Notes under the pieces: generated by a model
Databases searched by the model: none
What the model was told of the DNA's origin: nothing
The model's input: only the letters and a program-made list of their open reading frames with translations
From: Pseudomonadota bacterium
GTDB taxonomy: Bacteria > Pseudomonadota > Alphaproteobacteria > Acetobacterales > Acetobacteraceae
Assembly (NCBI GenBank): GCA_021808055.1
Contig: JAKBCH010000003.1
Span: 14,831 to 78,830 of the forward strand
DNA: 64,000 nucleotides
Reading direction: 5' to 3'
In this document: piece by piece, positions 37,405 through 46,246 of the stretch
Numbering within the stretch: position 1 is the first letter of the stretch
Layout of the letters: the number at the start of each line of letters is the position of its first letter
Program-made: the position numbers and the translations under genes

Positions 37405-37859
37405 GCCGCGTGCGGAAGCTGCGGCGTGCTAAACGCCTGATTGGCAGCCTTAGGCGTGTTAATCTCAATCCGGCGCGGCTTCGCACTCTCCGGCACCACG
37501 CGGCGGATGCTCACATTCAGCAGGCCGTTCACCAGCTCGGCTCCCTCCACCACCATATGCTCGGCCAGCACAAAACGGCGTTGAAAGGCACGGGCGGCAA
37601 TGCCACGATGCAGAAACTCACCTTTCGCTTCCTCGGCCAGATTGCCGGAAACTAAGAGTGCGTTATCCTTTACCGTCAGTTCGATATTCTCTGGTGCAAA
37701 CCCCGCAACCGCAAGGCTGACGCGGTAGGCATCCTCTCCTGTTTTCTCGATATTATACGGCGGATAATGCGTTGCCTCCTGCGGCAATGTATCCACAAGC
37801 CGGGCAAGCCGGTCGAACCCAACAGCAGTACGGAAAAGTGGCGCGAAATCGTAGTTCAT
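37401..37859 (-). CDS. Small heat-shock protein Hsp20 (IbpA-like)
   Basis: ATP-independent holdase that binds unfolding proteins. The 152-residue protein has an alpha-crystallin domain at about 35-130, with YNIEKTGEDAYRVSLAVAGF, NGLLNVSIRRVVPE and the following IEIN matching the IXI-type C-terminal region. The start MNYDFAPLFRTAVGFDRL matches IbpA-class N-termini and has AGAGGG upstream. A sigma-32-type promoter and a long, structured leader precede it, consistent with heat induction. It ends at the bidirectional terminator. Confidence 0.95.
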   Translation of the reverse strand: MNYDFAPLFRTAVGFDRLARLVDTLPQEATHYPPYNIEKTGEDAYRVSLAVAGFAPENIELTVKDNALLVSGNLAEEAKGEFLHRGIAARAFQRRFVLAEHMVVEGAELVNGLLNVSIRRVVPESAKPRRIEINTPKAANQAFSTPQLPHAA

Positions 37860-37968
37860 GATTGTAACCCTCTTAAAAAGCAAGGCATTTCAAAGTTTTA
37901 AAATGCTCCCTCGGCTCCCTTCATGGCAAACCGGATGAGCGACTAACCCCTCATTGAGGCGATCAGAC
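37860..37968 (-). promoter_or_regulatory. Possible ROSE-like RNA thermometer in the hsp20 5' leader
   Basis: The leader is about 110 nt. Just before the start a CCTTGCT segment can pair across TTTT with the AAGAGGG Shine-Dalgarno region, with a G-G opposition. A UUGCU-type anti-SD is the hallmark of ROSE elements on alphaproteobacterial small heat-shock genes. Upstream of it GCATTT/AAATGC forms a second hairpin. The pairing was made by eye; no energy was computed. Confidence 0.5.
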
Positions 37969-37974
37969 GAGATT

Positions 37975-38003
37975 ATTATAGGAATTTTTCCACCGGCTTC
38001 AAG
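37975..38003 (-). promoter_or_regulatory. RpoH (sigma-32) type promoter of hsp20
   Basis: Minus strand: CTTGAA beginning at 38003; counting from CTTG, 17 nt then CCTATAAT. This matches the alphaproteobacterial RpoH pattern CTTG-N17/18-CYTAT. It would start transcription about 110 nt upstream of the hsp20 ATG. Confidence 0.75.
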
Positions 38004-38085
38004 AAAAAATGAACAACGTCACGGTTGAAGAAACCCGGCAGTCAAGCGTTTATAACGCCCGGCCCCGTAACGAAAGAACCTGCCC

Positions 38086-38967
38086 TTGTTCAGCTTTTTT
38101 ATCGCCATTCTCCCGGCTTTGCTTCTGTGGGAAATCGCCGCGATAAAAGTGAATGTTCGGCTGCCTAAGGCCACACGCAAGCGGCTTTTCAAGCTCGGTG
38201 CCCGCTTTGCCTTGTTAGCCCTGGTCATTGAGCTGTTGGAATCTCTGGTGCCGGAAACTGGACTTACGCCTGTGGCTCATGCCTGCGTGCGCGCGCTGTT
38301 GCTGGCCGCCGTGCCGGAGGGGCTGGTGAAATTCGCCGCTGTTAGCCGTTTTGGCAAACGCGAGCTGGACGAGATCGGCCCCGGCATTGCCATTTTGGTT
38401 GCCGTGGGTTGCTCACTTGGCTTCGCGGTGTTTGAAAACAAGCTCTATGTGCTGGGCGGCGGCTTCATGGTGTGGGTTTTCCGGGCACTTTCAGCCGTGC
38501 CCATGCACGCGATTTTCGGCTTCACCATGGGTTCGTTCATGGCGCTGTCCTGGCAAAACCGCAACGACTCAGATAACCGGCTAATGTTGCTGGCGCTCGT
38601 CGTGCCGATCGCATTTCATTTCTCTTATGATTTTCTGATTTTCCTGCATGGCTACGCGCCAGCACTAATCTGGCCGCGAAAGCTTCTTCCCGTGCTTATG
38701 CTCGTGGAGGGGCTGTTCGCGCTCATCCTCACCAACCATGCCATGAACGGGCAGACCGCACTTTACGGCTTTCGCGTTCCGGTCGACCCCAAAGGCAACA
38801 GGGCATTGGGCTTCTCCACCGCTCTGCTGCTTCTTACAATCGCAATACTTGCTTTGAAGCTGAGCTTCCCCAACGTGCATGGCCTCATCATGTGCGCGGC
38901 ATTGCCACTCGTCTTCACACTGGATCTCGGCCTTGTCGCTCTCGCGCGGTCACGCGGTTATGCCTAG
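38086..38967 (+). CDS. PrsW-family intramembrane protease-like protein
   Basis: Polytopic membrane protein of 293 residues with about eight hydrophobic segments. PrsW-type motifs are visible: FAVFENKLY (second-motif Glu), PMHAIFGFTMG (third-motif His) and AFHFSYDFLIF (fourth-motif His). The first motif, usually EExxK, reads PEGLVK here, so one Glu is replaced. In Bacillus PrsW starts cleavage of an anti-sigma factor; a target here is unknown. TTG start. It is divergent from hsp20 and its stop overlaps that of the convergent cydC by 3 bp. Confidence 0.8.
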   Translation: MFSFFIAILPALLLWEIAAIKVNVRLPKATRKRLFKLGARFALLALVIELLESLVPETGLTPVAHACVRALLLAAVPEGLVKFAAVSRFGKRELDEIGPGIAILVAVGCSLGFAVFENKLYVLGGGFMVWVFRALSAVPMHAIFGFTMGSFMALSWQNRNDSDNRLMLLALVVPIAFHFSYDFLIFLHGYAPALIWPRKLLPVLMLVEGLFALILTNHAMNGQTALYGFRVPVDPKGNRALGFSTALLLLTIAILALKLSFPNVHGLIMCAALPLVFTLDLGLVALARSRGYA

Positions 38968-40592
38968 CCCGCTGCCGCCACCAGGGTGTTGCCGGTAAAC
39001 CGCCATATCCGGTCCAGTTGCTCAACACCCGTCAGCCGGTGCAAAATCAGCAGCACGGTGCGGCCCTCCGTGGCGGCATTGAACACACGGAAAAACTCTT
39101 GCTCCGTCGCCGCATCCAGCCCGGCGCAAGGCTCATCCAGCAGAATCATCGGTGCGTTCATCAACAATGTGCGCGCCAGCGCCAAACGCCGCCCCTGCCC
39201 GCCTGAAAGCGTGGCACCGCCCTCGCCCAGCCAGCTATCCAGCCCTTCAGGCAGCGCACCCACCACCTCCGCCATCTTCACGGCATCCAATGCCGCCCAC
39301 AGCTTGGCATCGTCCGCCGCCGGGTCGCCCAGCAGCAAATTGTTGCGAATGGTGTCGGCAAACAGATGCGTCGTCTGCCCCAGATACGCGATGCGGTGGC
39401 GCAACGCCTCGGCAGGCAATTGCAATATATCCGTGCCGCCAAAACGTATCTGCCCGCTCACCGGCTGCACAAGCTTAAGCATCAGCGCCGCAATGGTGGA
39501 TTTACCGGCGCCTGACGGCCCCAAAATGGCGGTCCGCGAACCCTCTGGCAATTGCAAGGAAAGATTCTCGAATACAAATGGCCTGTCCGCCGCGTAGCGA
39601 AAGCTTACATGCTCGAAGGCAATGGCGTTGCGGCTTGGCATCGGCGCGGCAACGGGCGGTTCCGGCACTGGCGGACCAGCTTCCGCCGCCTGCACCACGC
39701 GGGCGGCGGCCTTTTTCGCCTGGCCATAGAGCAACCCGGCCCGCGGCAGGCCCAGAACAGCCTCAAACGCGGCTGTGAGCACCAGAACAGCCGCGACGGC
39801 GGCGATCGGCAAACCGAAAAACCCAAGAATAATCGCCAACAAAATGCCGCCCTGCGCGGTAATGAAGGCAATGGCATTCAGCTTCGTTCCTTCCGCCGCT
39901 AATTCGCGCTGAGCGGAAAGAAGCTGCGCTTCGCGCGCCTGTACCTCCGCCAGCATCCGGCCTTCAGCGGCAAAAATCTTTACCTCACGCAAGCCATGCA
40001 GCGCATCCAGCGCGGCGGTGCGCAAGCTCGCCATCGCCAGCCCTGCCTTGCCAGAATTTGCTTCGGCTGCGCGGGCCGCGCGCCATGGCACCCAAAAGGC
40101 CACAAGGCAGAACGGCAGCAGCACCAGCAAGGCCAGCCCATGCTCGCGCTCCAGAGCCCATGCCAGCAATGGCAGCAGCATAACTGCCCCCAGCAAAGGC
40201 ACGAAGATGCGCAGAAAGAGCCCGTCTAGCGTGTCCACATCATTCACCAGCCGGGCCAGCACATCACCAGAGCGCCGCAAGCCAAGCCCTCCCGCAGCGC
40301 TGCGCGCCAGCCCACGGAACATCCACACCCGTAAATCTGCCAAAGCGCGGAAAATCGCCTCGTGCCCAACCACTCGCTCGCCATATCGCAGCCCCACACG
40401 GGCAGTGCCGATCCATGCCAGCAACACCGGCACCGCCAGCACGCCGCCCACCATGGCAACGGCCAACACATGGCCGGAAAACCCCATCAGCACCACGCCC
40501 GCCGCCAGCGCACCCAACGAGAGCAACACCGCCAGAAAAAGCCACCCCGGCCTACGGACCCAAAGCAGCGTAATGCGCATAATCGGGTTCAT
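38964..40592 (-). CDS. cydC: ABC exporter subunit CydC
   Basis: Half of the heterodimeric CydDC ABC transporter; in E. coli it exports cysteine/glutathione or handles heme and is needed for cytochrome bd assembly. A six-helix membrane domain fills about residues 1-310. The nucleotide-binding domain has Walker A GPSGAGKSTIAAL (about 362), signature LSGGQGRRLALAR and Walker B MILLDEPCAGLD. The start overlaps cydD by 4 bp. cydAB are not in this window. Confidence 0.9.
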   Translation of the reverse strand: MNPIMRITLLWVRRPGWLFLAVLLSLGALAAGVVLMGFSGHVLAVAMVGGVLAVPVLLAWIGTARVGLRYGERVVGHEAIFRALADLRVWMFRGLARSAAGGLGLRRSGDVLARLVNDVDTLDGLFLRIFVPLLGAVMLLPLLAWALEREHGLALLVLLPFCLVAFWVPWRAARAAEANSGKAGLAMASLRTAALDALHGLREVKIFAAEGRMLAEVQAREAQLLSAQRELAAEGTKLNAIAFITAQGGILLAIILGFFGLPIAAVAAVLVLTAAFEAVLGLPRAGLLYGQAKKAAARVVQAAEAGPPVPEPPVAAPMPSRNAIAFEHVSFRYAADRPFVFENLSLQLPEGSRTAILGPSGAGKSTIAALMLKLVQPVSGQIRFGGTDILQLPAEALRHRIAYLGQTTHLFADTIRNNLLLGDPAADDAKLWAALDAVKMAEVVGALPEGLDSWLGEGGATLSGGQGRRLALARTLLMNAPMILLDEPCAGLDAATEQEFFRVFNAATEGRTVLLILHRLTGVEQLDRIWRFTGNTLVAAAG

Positions 40593-42274
40593 GCCACCAC
40601 CCCGCGCCAGCTCGCGTAGCGCAGCGCATCGAGGTCTATGCGCTTTGCCCCTATGGTCTTAGCGAAATCCATCGCCTGGGTGGAATGGGTGGCCAGTACC
40701 ACGGTGCGCCCGGCGGCGAGGTGTTTCAGGCTTTCAAGAATATCCCGCTCAACCGCCGGATCGAGATGCGCCGTCGGTTCATCCAGCAACAGCAAAGGCG
40801 CGTCTTTCAGAAAAGCCCGAGCGATGGCAATACGCTGCGCCTGCCCGCCAGAAACCCCAAACCCGCCCTCACCCAGCGGCGTTTTAATGCCCAGTGGCAG
40901 GCTGGCGACCAGCTCCTCCAGATGCGCATTGCGGATGGTGGCTTTCAGCTCATCCTCCCCCGCCGCAGGGTTGGCGAAACGGATATTCTCCTCAATTGTG
41001 CCCGCGAAAATCATCGGCTTCTGGCCGATCCAGCCCATCATTCGCGTCCGCGCGGCGGGGACAAGAATGTCCACCTCTGCACCATTGATGGTGATACGCC
41101 CGGCCTCCGGAGCCAGAAACCCCAGAATGAGGTCAATAATCGTCGATTTGCCGGTGCCAGACGCCCCGGTGAGCAACAGCATCTCACCCCGCCCAACCTT
41201 GAAGGAAAGATTCTCCAAAACTGGCCGCGCCGCATCCCACGCAAAATTCACATGCTCAAAGCCCAACGTTACCCCGTGCGCGGCAACAGAGCGTATATCC
41301 GCCGGCGGCACGGCAGGCGGCGCCTCTGGCAAGGCCTGAAATTCCTCCGCCACGGCTTCCACCGCCATGCGGTCTCCATAAACCGCCGCGAAACCGCGTA
41401 ACGGGGCAAAAAACTCCGGCACCAGCAGCACCAGAAACAGGGCCATTGGCGCCAGTTCATGCACACCGCTTAACACCGGCGCAAAGCGAATAACGATAAG
41501 CACAAGTGCCGCCGCTGCCGCCAGATCCAACGCTGTGGAGGACAGAAACGCCACGCGCAATACGCGCATGGTCCGCTCCCTTAATTCCTTCGCCGCCGCC
41601 GTCAGGACTTTGGCTTCGGCATCCCCTTGTCCTGCCAGAACAATGGTTGAAATACCCCGAACACGGTCCAGAAAGCGTACCTGCAAGCGTGTCATCGCTA
41701 AAAATTGCTTCTTGGCGGCAACACCAGCACCGATGCCCGCCACCGCCATGGCGAAGGGCACGAACAATCCCGCAATCACCAGAATCAACCCGGCGCGCCA
41801 ATCTGTCAGCAGCGCCACCAGGCCGATCATGGCAGGCCCCACCACGGAAAGCCCGGCCGCTGGCACCCAACGGGCGTGAAAGCCTTCCATCGCCTCAACC
41901 CTGTCCACCGCTGTGGCAGCGAGTTCAACCGAATGTCGGCCGCGCAAGCCAGCCGGGCCCAGTGCCATCAGCACGCTCAACACCTGCCCCCGCAGCCGTC
42001 GGCGCGCGGCGGCACCCAGCTCAAAATTCCCACGCTCAGCACGCATTTGCAGCCAAGCCCGAGCCAACACCGCAAGAATGAACACGAAGGCGCTGCCCCA
42101 CACAGCCAGCCCTGCAGCCTGCACATGCAGCAATGCCGCCAGCAATCGGGCCGCCGCCCCCGCCTGGATAATTCCGCAGAAAATGCCCGCTATGCCGAGA
42201 GCCAAAGACAATCGCGCGGCACGAAATCCAGTTTTTTGTTCAGCTTTTATCCAGGGTTTTGAGGCTCTACTCAT
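40589..42274 (-). CDS. cydD: ABC exporter subunit CydD
   Basis: Partner of CydC, 561 residues. The membrane domain (about 20-320) shows the CydD-type region ELAATAVDRVEAMEGFHARW (about 115-135). The NBD has Walker A GASGTGKSTIIDL, Q-loop GWIGQKPMIFAGTI, signature VSGGQAQRIAIAR and Walker B LLLLDEPTAHLD. First gene of the cydDC pair, divergent from panC with a 60-bp gap. Confidence 0.92.
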   Translation of the reverse strand: MSRASKPWIKAEQKTGFRAARLSLALGIAGIFCGIIQAGAAARLLAALLHVQAAGLAVWGSAFVFILAVLARAWLQMRAERGNFELGAAARRRLRGQVLSVLMALGPAGLRGRHSVELAATAVDRVEAMEGFHARWVPAAGLSVVGPAMIGLVALLTDWRAGLILVIAGLFVPFAMAVAGIGAGVAAKKQFLAMTRLQVRFLDRVRGISTIVLAGQGDAEAKVLTAAAKELRERTMRVLRVAFLSSTALDLAAAAALVLIVIRFAPVLSGVHELAPMALFLVLLVPEFFAPLRGFAAVYGDRMAVEAVAEEFQALPEAPPAVPPADIRSVAAHGVTLGFEHVNFAWDAARPVLENLSFKVGRGEMLLLTGASGTGKSTIIDLILGFLAPEAGRITINGAEVDILVPAARTRMMGWIGQKPMIFAGTIEENIRFANPAAGEDELKATIRNAHLEELVASLPLGIKTPLGEGGFGVSGGQAQRIAIARAFLKDAPLLLLDEPTAHLDPAVERDILESLKHLAAGRTVVLATHSTQAMDFAKTIGAKRIDLDALRYASWRGVVA

Positions 42275-42334
42275 GTTGTCCTACTTAACCGCAGCCTTCC
42301 GCCTTGCCCAGGGCTGGACGCATGTTTAAAAATA

Positions 42335-43174
42335 ATGAAAGTCCACCTGATGATTATCGCCAGAACTTTTGAAGAACTCACCGCCGCCCGCGCAAGCCTG
42401 GGGTCCACTGGCCTTATCGCCACTATGGGCGCGCTGCATTCAGGACACATCGCACTGGTGGAAGCAACTAAACAAGCAAGTCTGACACCTGTTGCGAGCA
42501 TCTTTGTTAACCCTACGCAGTTTGGCCCCAAAGAAGACTTCGCCCGCTACCCGCGTGACGAGGCAGGTGACATCGCAAAGCTGGAGGAAGCTGGTTGCGC
42601 CCTGCTTTGGCTGCCAAGCATGGAAGAAATGTACCCCAAGGGTCATGCCACCACATTGCATGTATACGGCCCCAGCCAGCATTGGGAGGGCACCCAGCGT
42701 CCCGGCCATTTCAATGGCGTGGCAACGGTGGTGGCTAAATTATTCGGGCAAATTCGGCCGGACTTCGCTTTCTTCGGTGAAAAAGATTGGCAGCAAATTC
42801 AAGTCTTGCGGCGAATGGTGGCTGATTTGCATTTGCCGGTACAAATCGTACCCGTACCAACAATTCGCGAAGCCGATGGCCTCGCCATGTCCTCCCGTAA
42901 CCGCTACCTCACCGCCGAGGAGCGCAAGGCGGCCCCCAAGCTCCATGCCGCGCTGAAACACGCTGTGCAATACTTGCTCGCGGGAAAGGAACCATCAGCC
43001 GCGCTGCACAATGCCCGGCACGAACTCGCCGCTGCTGGCATGGTGCCGGATTATGTCGCCCTTGTTCATGCCGAAACGCTAGAGCCGTTAAGTACACTGC
43101 AACAACCTGCACGGCTGCTTGCCGCCGCACGACTTGGTCATGTTCGGCTTCTTGATAATCTTGCCGTCTGCTGA
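42335..43174 (+). CDS. panC: Pantothenate synthetase (pantoate-beta-alanine ligase)
   Basis: Joins pantoate and beta-alanine with ATP, the last step of vitamin B5 synthesis. ATP-site motif TMGALHSGHIALV is near residue 30, VNPTQFGPKEDFARYPRD near 58, GEKDWQQIQVLRRMV near 150 and the KMSKS-like SSRNRYLT near 185. The 279-residue length is normal. Two in-frame ATGs (42335 and 42350) are possible; neither has a clear SD. No panB is nearby. Confidence 0.96.
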   Translation: MKVHLMIIARTFEELTAARASLGSTGLIATMGALHSGHIALVEATKQASLTPVASIFVNPTQFGPKEDFARYPRDEAGDIAKLEEAGCALLWLPSMEEMYPKGHATTLHVYGPSQHWEGTQRPGHFNGVATVVAKLFGQIRPDFAFFGEKDWQQIQVLRRMVADLHLPVQIVPVPTIREADGLAMSSRNRYLTAEERKAAPKLHAALKHAVQYLLAGKEPSAALHNARHELAAAGMVPDYVALVHAETLEPLSTLQQPARLLAAARLGHVRLLDNLAVC

Positions 43175-43176
43175 AT

Positions 43177-43668
43177 TCAGAAATTAAGCTCAGGAGCATT
43201 ACTGGCAAGAATCAGCTGGATTGTTGCCAAAGCCCCCTGGTCGTTATTATCGGCAATGTCTCGGCGGGCTTGCACAATCTGCGCCACCACGAGATCGGAG
43301 CTTGGCATATTCCCCATGCCCGCAGGCACGCTGCGTTGCAGAATTGCGGTTTCTGCTTCCTCAAGCGATTCATCGGCCGCACCTGTTTGTCGGGCGGAGA
43401 GAGATTGGCTGGCGCTCGTCAGATATACCGAAACGGTCGAACCTGGCGGTACATCCGGCACATCCGGCGCGGGCGGCGTTGGCGCAATAGTTAAAGCCAT
43501 GTCTCCTCTATTGATATTGCTGGCATTAGGCGAGCGGGGCAGAGAAGAGCGCGTACCGATGTCATTCCCCGGCAACGCGCCATCGGAAGTTTGCGGTGCC
43601 ACTTGCGCCACGGCTAACGGCGCAGCCAGAAGTATGGTGGAAAATATCAATATTCCTATTTTATTCAT
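43177..43668 (-). CDS. Small exported protein of unknown function
   Basis: A 163-residue protein that I do not recognise. A Sec signal peptide MNKIGILIFSTILLAAP ends near AVAQ. The mature part has a Pro/Asp-rich stretch PTPPAPDVPDVPPGSTVSVY around residue 65-85 and a helical C-terminal half with DLVVAQIVQARRDIADN. AGGAGA lies 7 nt before the ATG, which decides the start against a longer frame. It is convergent with panC (2-bp gap) and is the last of three small exported-protein genes. Confidence 0.75.
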   Translation of the reverse strand: MNKIGILIFSTILLAAPLAVAQVAPQTSDGALPGNDIGTRSSLPRSPNASNINRGDMALTIAPTPPAPDVPDVPPGSTVSVYLTSASQSLSARQTGAADESLEEAETAILQRSVPAGMGNMPSSDLVVAQIVQARRDIADNNDQGALATIQLILASNAPELNF

Positions 43669-43729
43669 CACAAATCTCCTTCGTTCACAATCCTGGCAAA
43701 AATTCATCGTCCGGTTTGCTAACGTTCTG

Positions 43730-43927
43730 TTATTGCACAGGCATCGTTTCACTATGCGTGGTCTGCGTTGTCACCGTACCCGGCATAACAGGTTGCATCG
43801 GCGCTGCCATAGGCAGAGCTTCAGCTGGAGCAGTTCTCTGTACCGTCTCGGACGTTGTAGTAGTCGTTTGCGGAGGATTATCCGTGCAGGCGCTCAAAGC
43901 ACCAATCCCAACGATCATTGAAATCAC
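43730..43927 (-). CDS. Small Thr/Pro-rich putative lipoprotein with an in-frame stop in its signal peptide
   Basis: From the GTG at 43927 the product is 65 residues: a short hydrophobic stretch, lipobox GALSAC, then TDNPPQTTTTTSETV and a Pro/Met/Thr-rich tail. In the same frame, seven codons upstream, lies ATG AAA AAA TAA ATT TTT TTT GTG, that is MKK-stop-IFFV. Without that TAA the reading would be an ideal lipoprotein signal. Either translation begins at the GTG with a shortened n-region lacking Lys, or the gene is inactivated by a nonsense change. Confidence 0.5.
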   Translation of the reverse strand: MISMIVGIGALSACTDNPPQTTTTTSETVQRTAPAEALPMAAPMQPVMPGTVTTQTTHSETMPVQ

Positions 43928-43994
43928 AAAAAAAATTTATTTTTTCATTTTATCGTTCCAATCAATTGCTGTCACCGGTGGAAGTTGTCGTTGT

Positions 43995-44300
43995 TTATTG
44001 TGAATAATACGTGACTGGCGGCGGTGCCGTTGTTGTCGTCGTCGTACTATCGGAAGCAGCACCATTTACATTGCCATATGTAGTTTTCATCGCTTCATAA
44101 GAATTACCGGTGCTATCTTTGGCCTTAATGGTTTGCGTCGTACTCAGCATCCCTGGCTCCGGTGGAACCACAGGCGCGGGAGCTGCCATTTCAGGCGTCG
44201 AGGTTGTGGTGGTGCTTTGTGAATACGTGGAAATTTGCGCGAAGGCAGCTCCATCCATCATGATAAGTGTAGCACTGGTAACCATAAAATTAAATTTCAT
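43995..44300 (-). CDS. Small exported Thr/Pro-rich protein of unknown function
   Basis: A 101-residue protein not recognised as a known family. Signal peptide MKFNFMVTSATLIMMDGAAF ends near AFAQ. The mature part has Thr runs (STTTTSTPE and TTTTTTAPPPV) flanking PAPVVPPEPGMLSTTQT and a YEAMKTTYGNVNG segment, ending TYYSQ. AGGAG lies 8 nt before the ATG. Thr runs and the P-G-x-x-TTQT sequence are shared with the neighbouring lipoprotein, hinting at common origin. Confidence 0.65.
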   Translation of the reverse strand: MKFNFMVTSATLIMMDGAAFAQISTYSQSTTTTSTPEMAAPAPVVPPEPGMLSTTQTIKAKDSTGNSYEAMKTTYGNVNGAASDSTTTTTTAPPPVTYYSQ

Positions 44301-44656
44301 AGCCCTCACTCCTGTTATATTGCGAGCATTGCCGCCCGAACCATGGCGCGTTTCACCAGGATTGATTGCGTTAAACCTTCAGATCGAAATCACGATCTTT
44401 CGGCTAGCAACATAAATGCGGGATGCCCGTGCGGCAGGAAAAGGCCATTGCCATTAAACGTCTGCAAGCCAAATGTTAGTATTCAAATGTCTTTTTTGCG
44501 CACCAACAAAAACAAAGAGAGGCATCAACACTTTAATGTCCCGCTTCAATTTTCATCACATTGCAGCCAAAAATTCCATTTCTACCGCACGCCCGCGGCA
44601 GATGCATTAGCTTCTTTTTACGAAGCCATCTTCATGCATTGTCGCCGTACCGCGGT
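44301..44656. other. Intergenic region between guaB and the exported-protein cluster
   Basis: About 355 bp, less GC-rich than the surroundings. It lies 3' of guaB and 5' of the Thr/Pro-rich protein gene, so it should hold the promoter of the latter. One open frame crosses it on the plus strand, but its translation has no domain-like composition or start signal. I see no RNA gene, repeat or clear terminator. Confidence 0.6.
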
Positions 44657-46159
<1,503 letters not shown>

Positions 46160-46246
46160 CTATCCATTAAGACCTTGGCGGTTCCCAATAACCATCATGG
46201 CCGCCCAGCGCAAGTCAGACGGGCCATGCACCGAGCGCAGCCCGGT

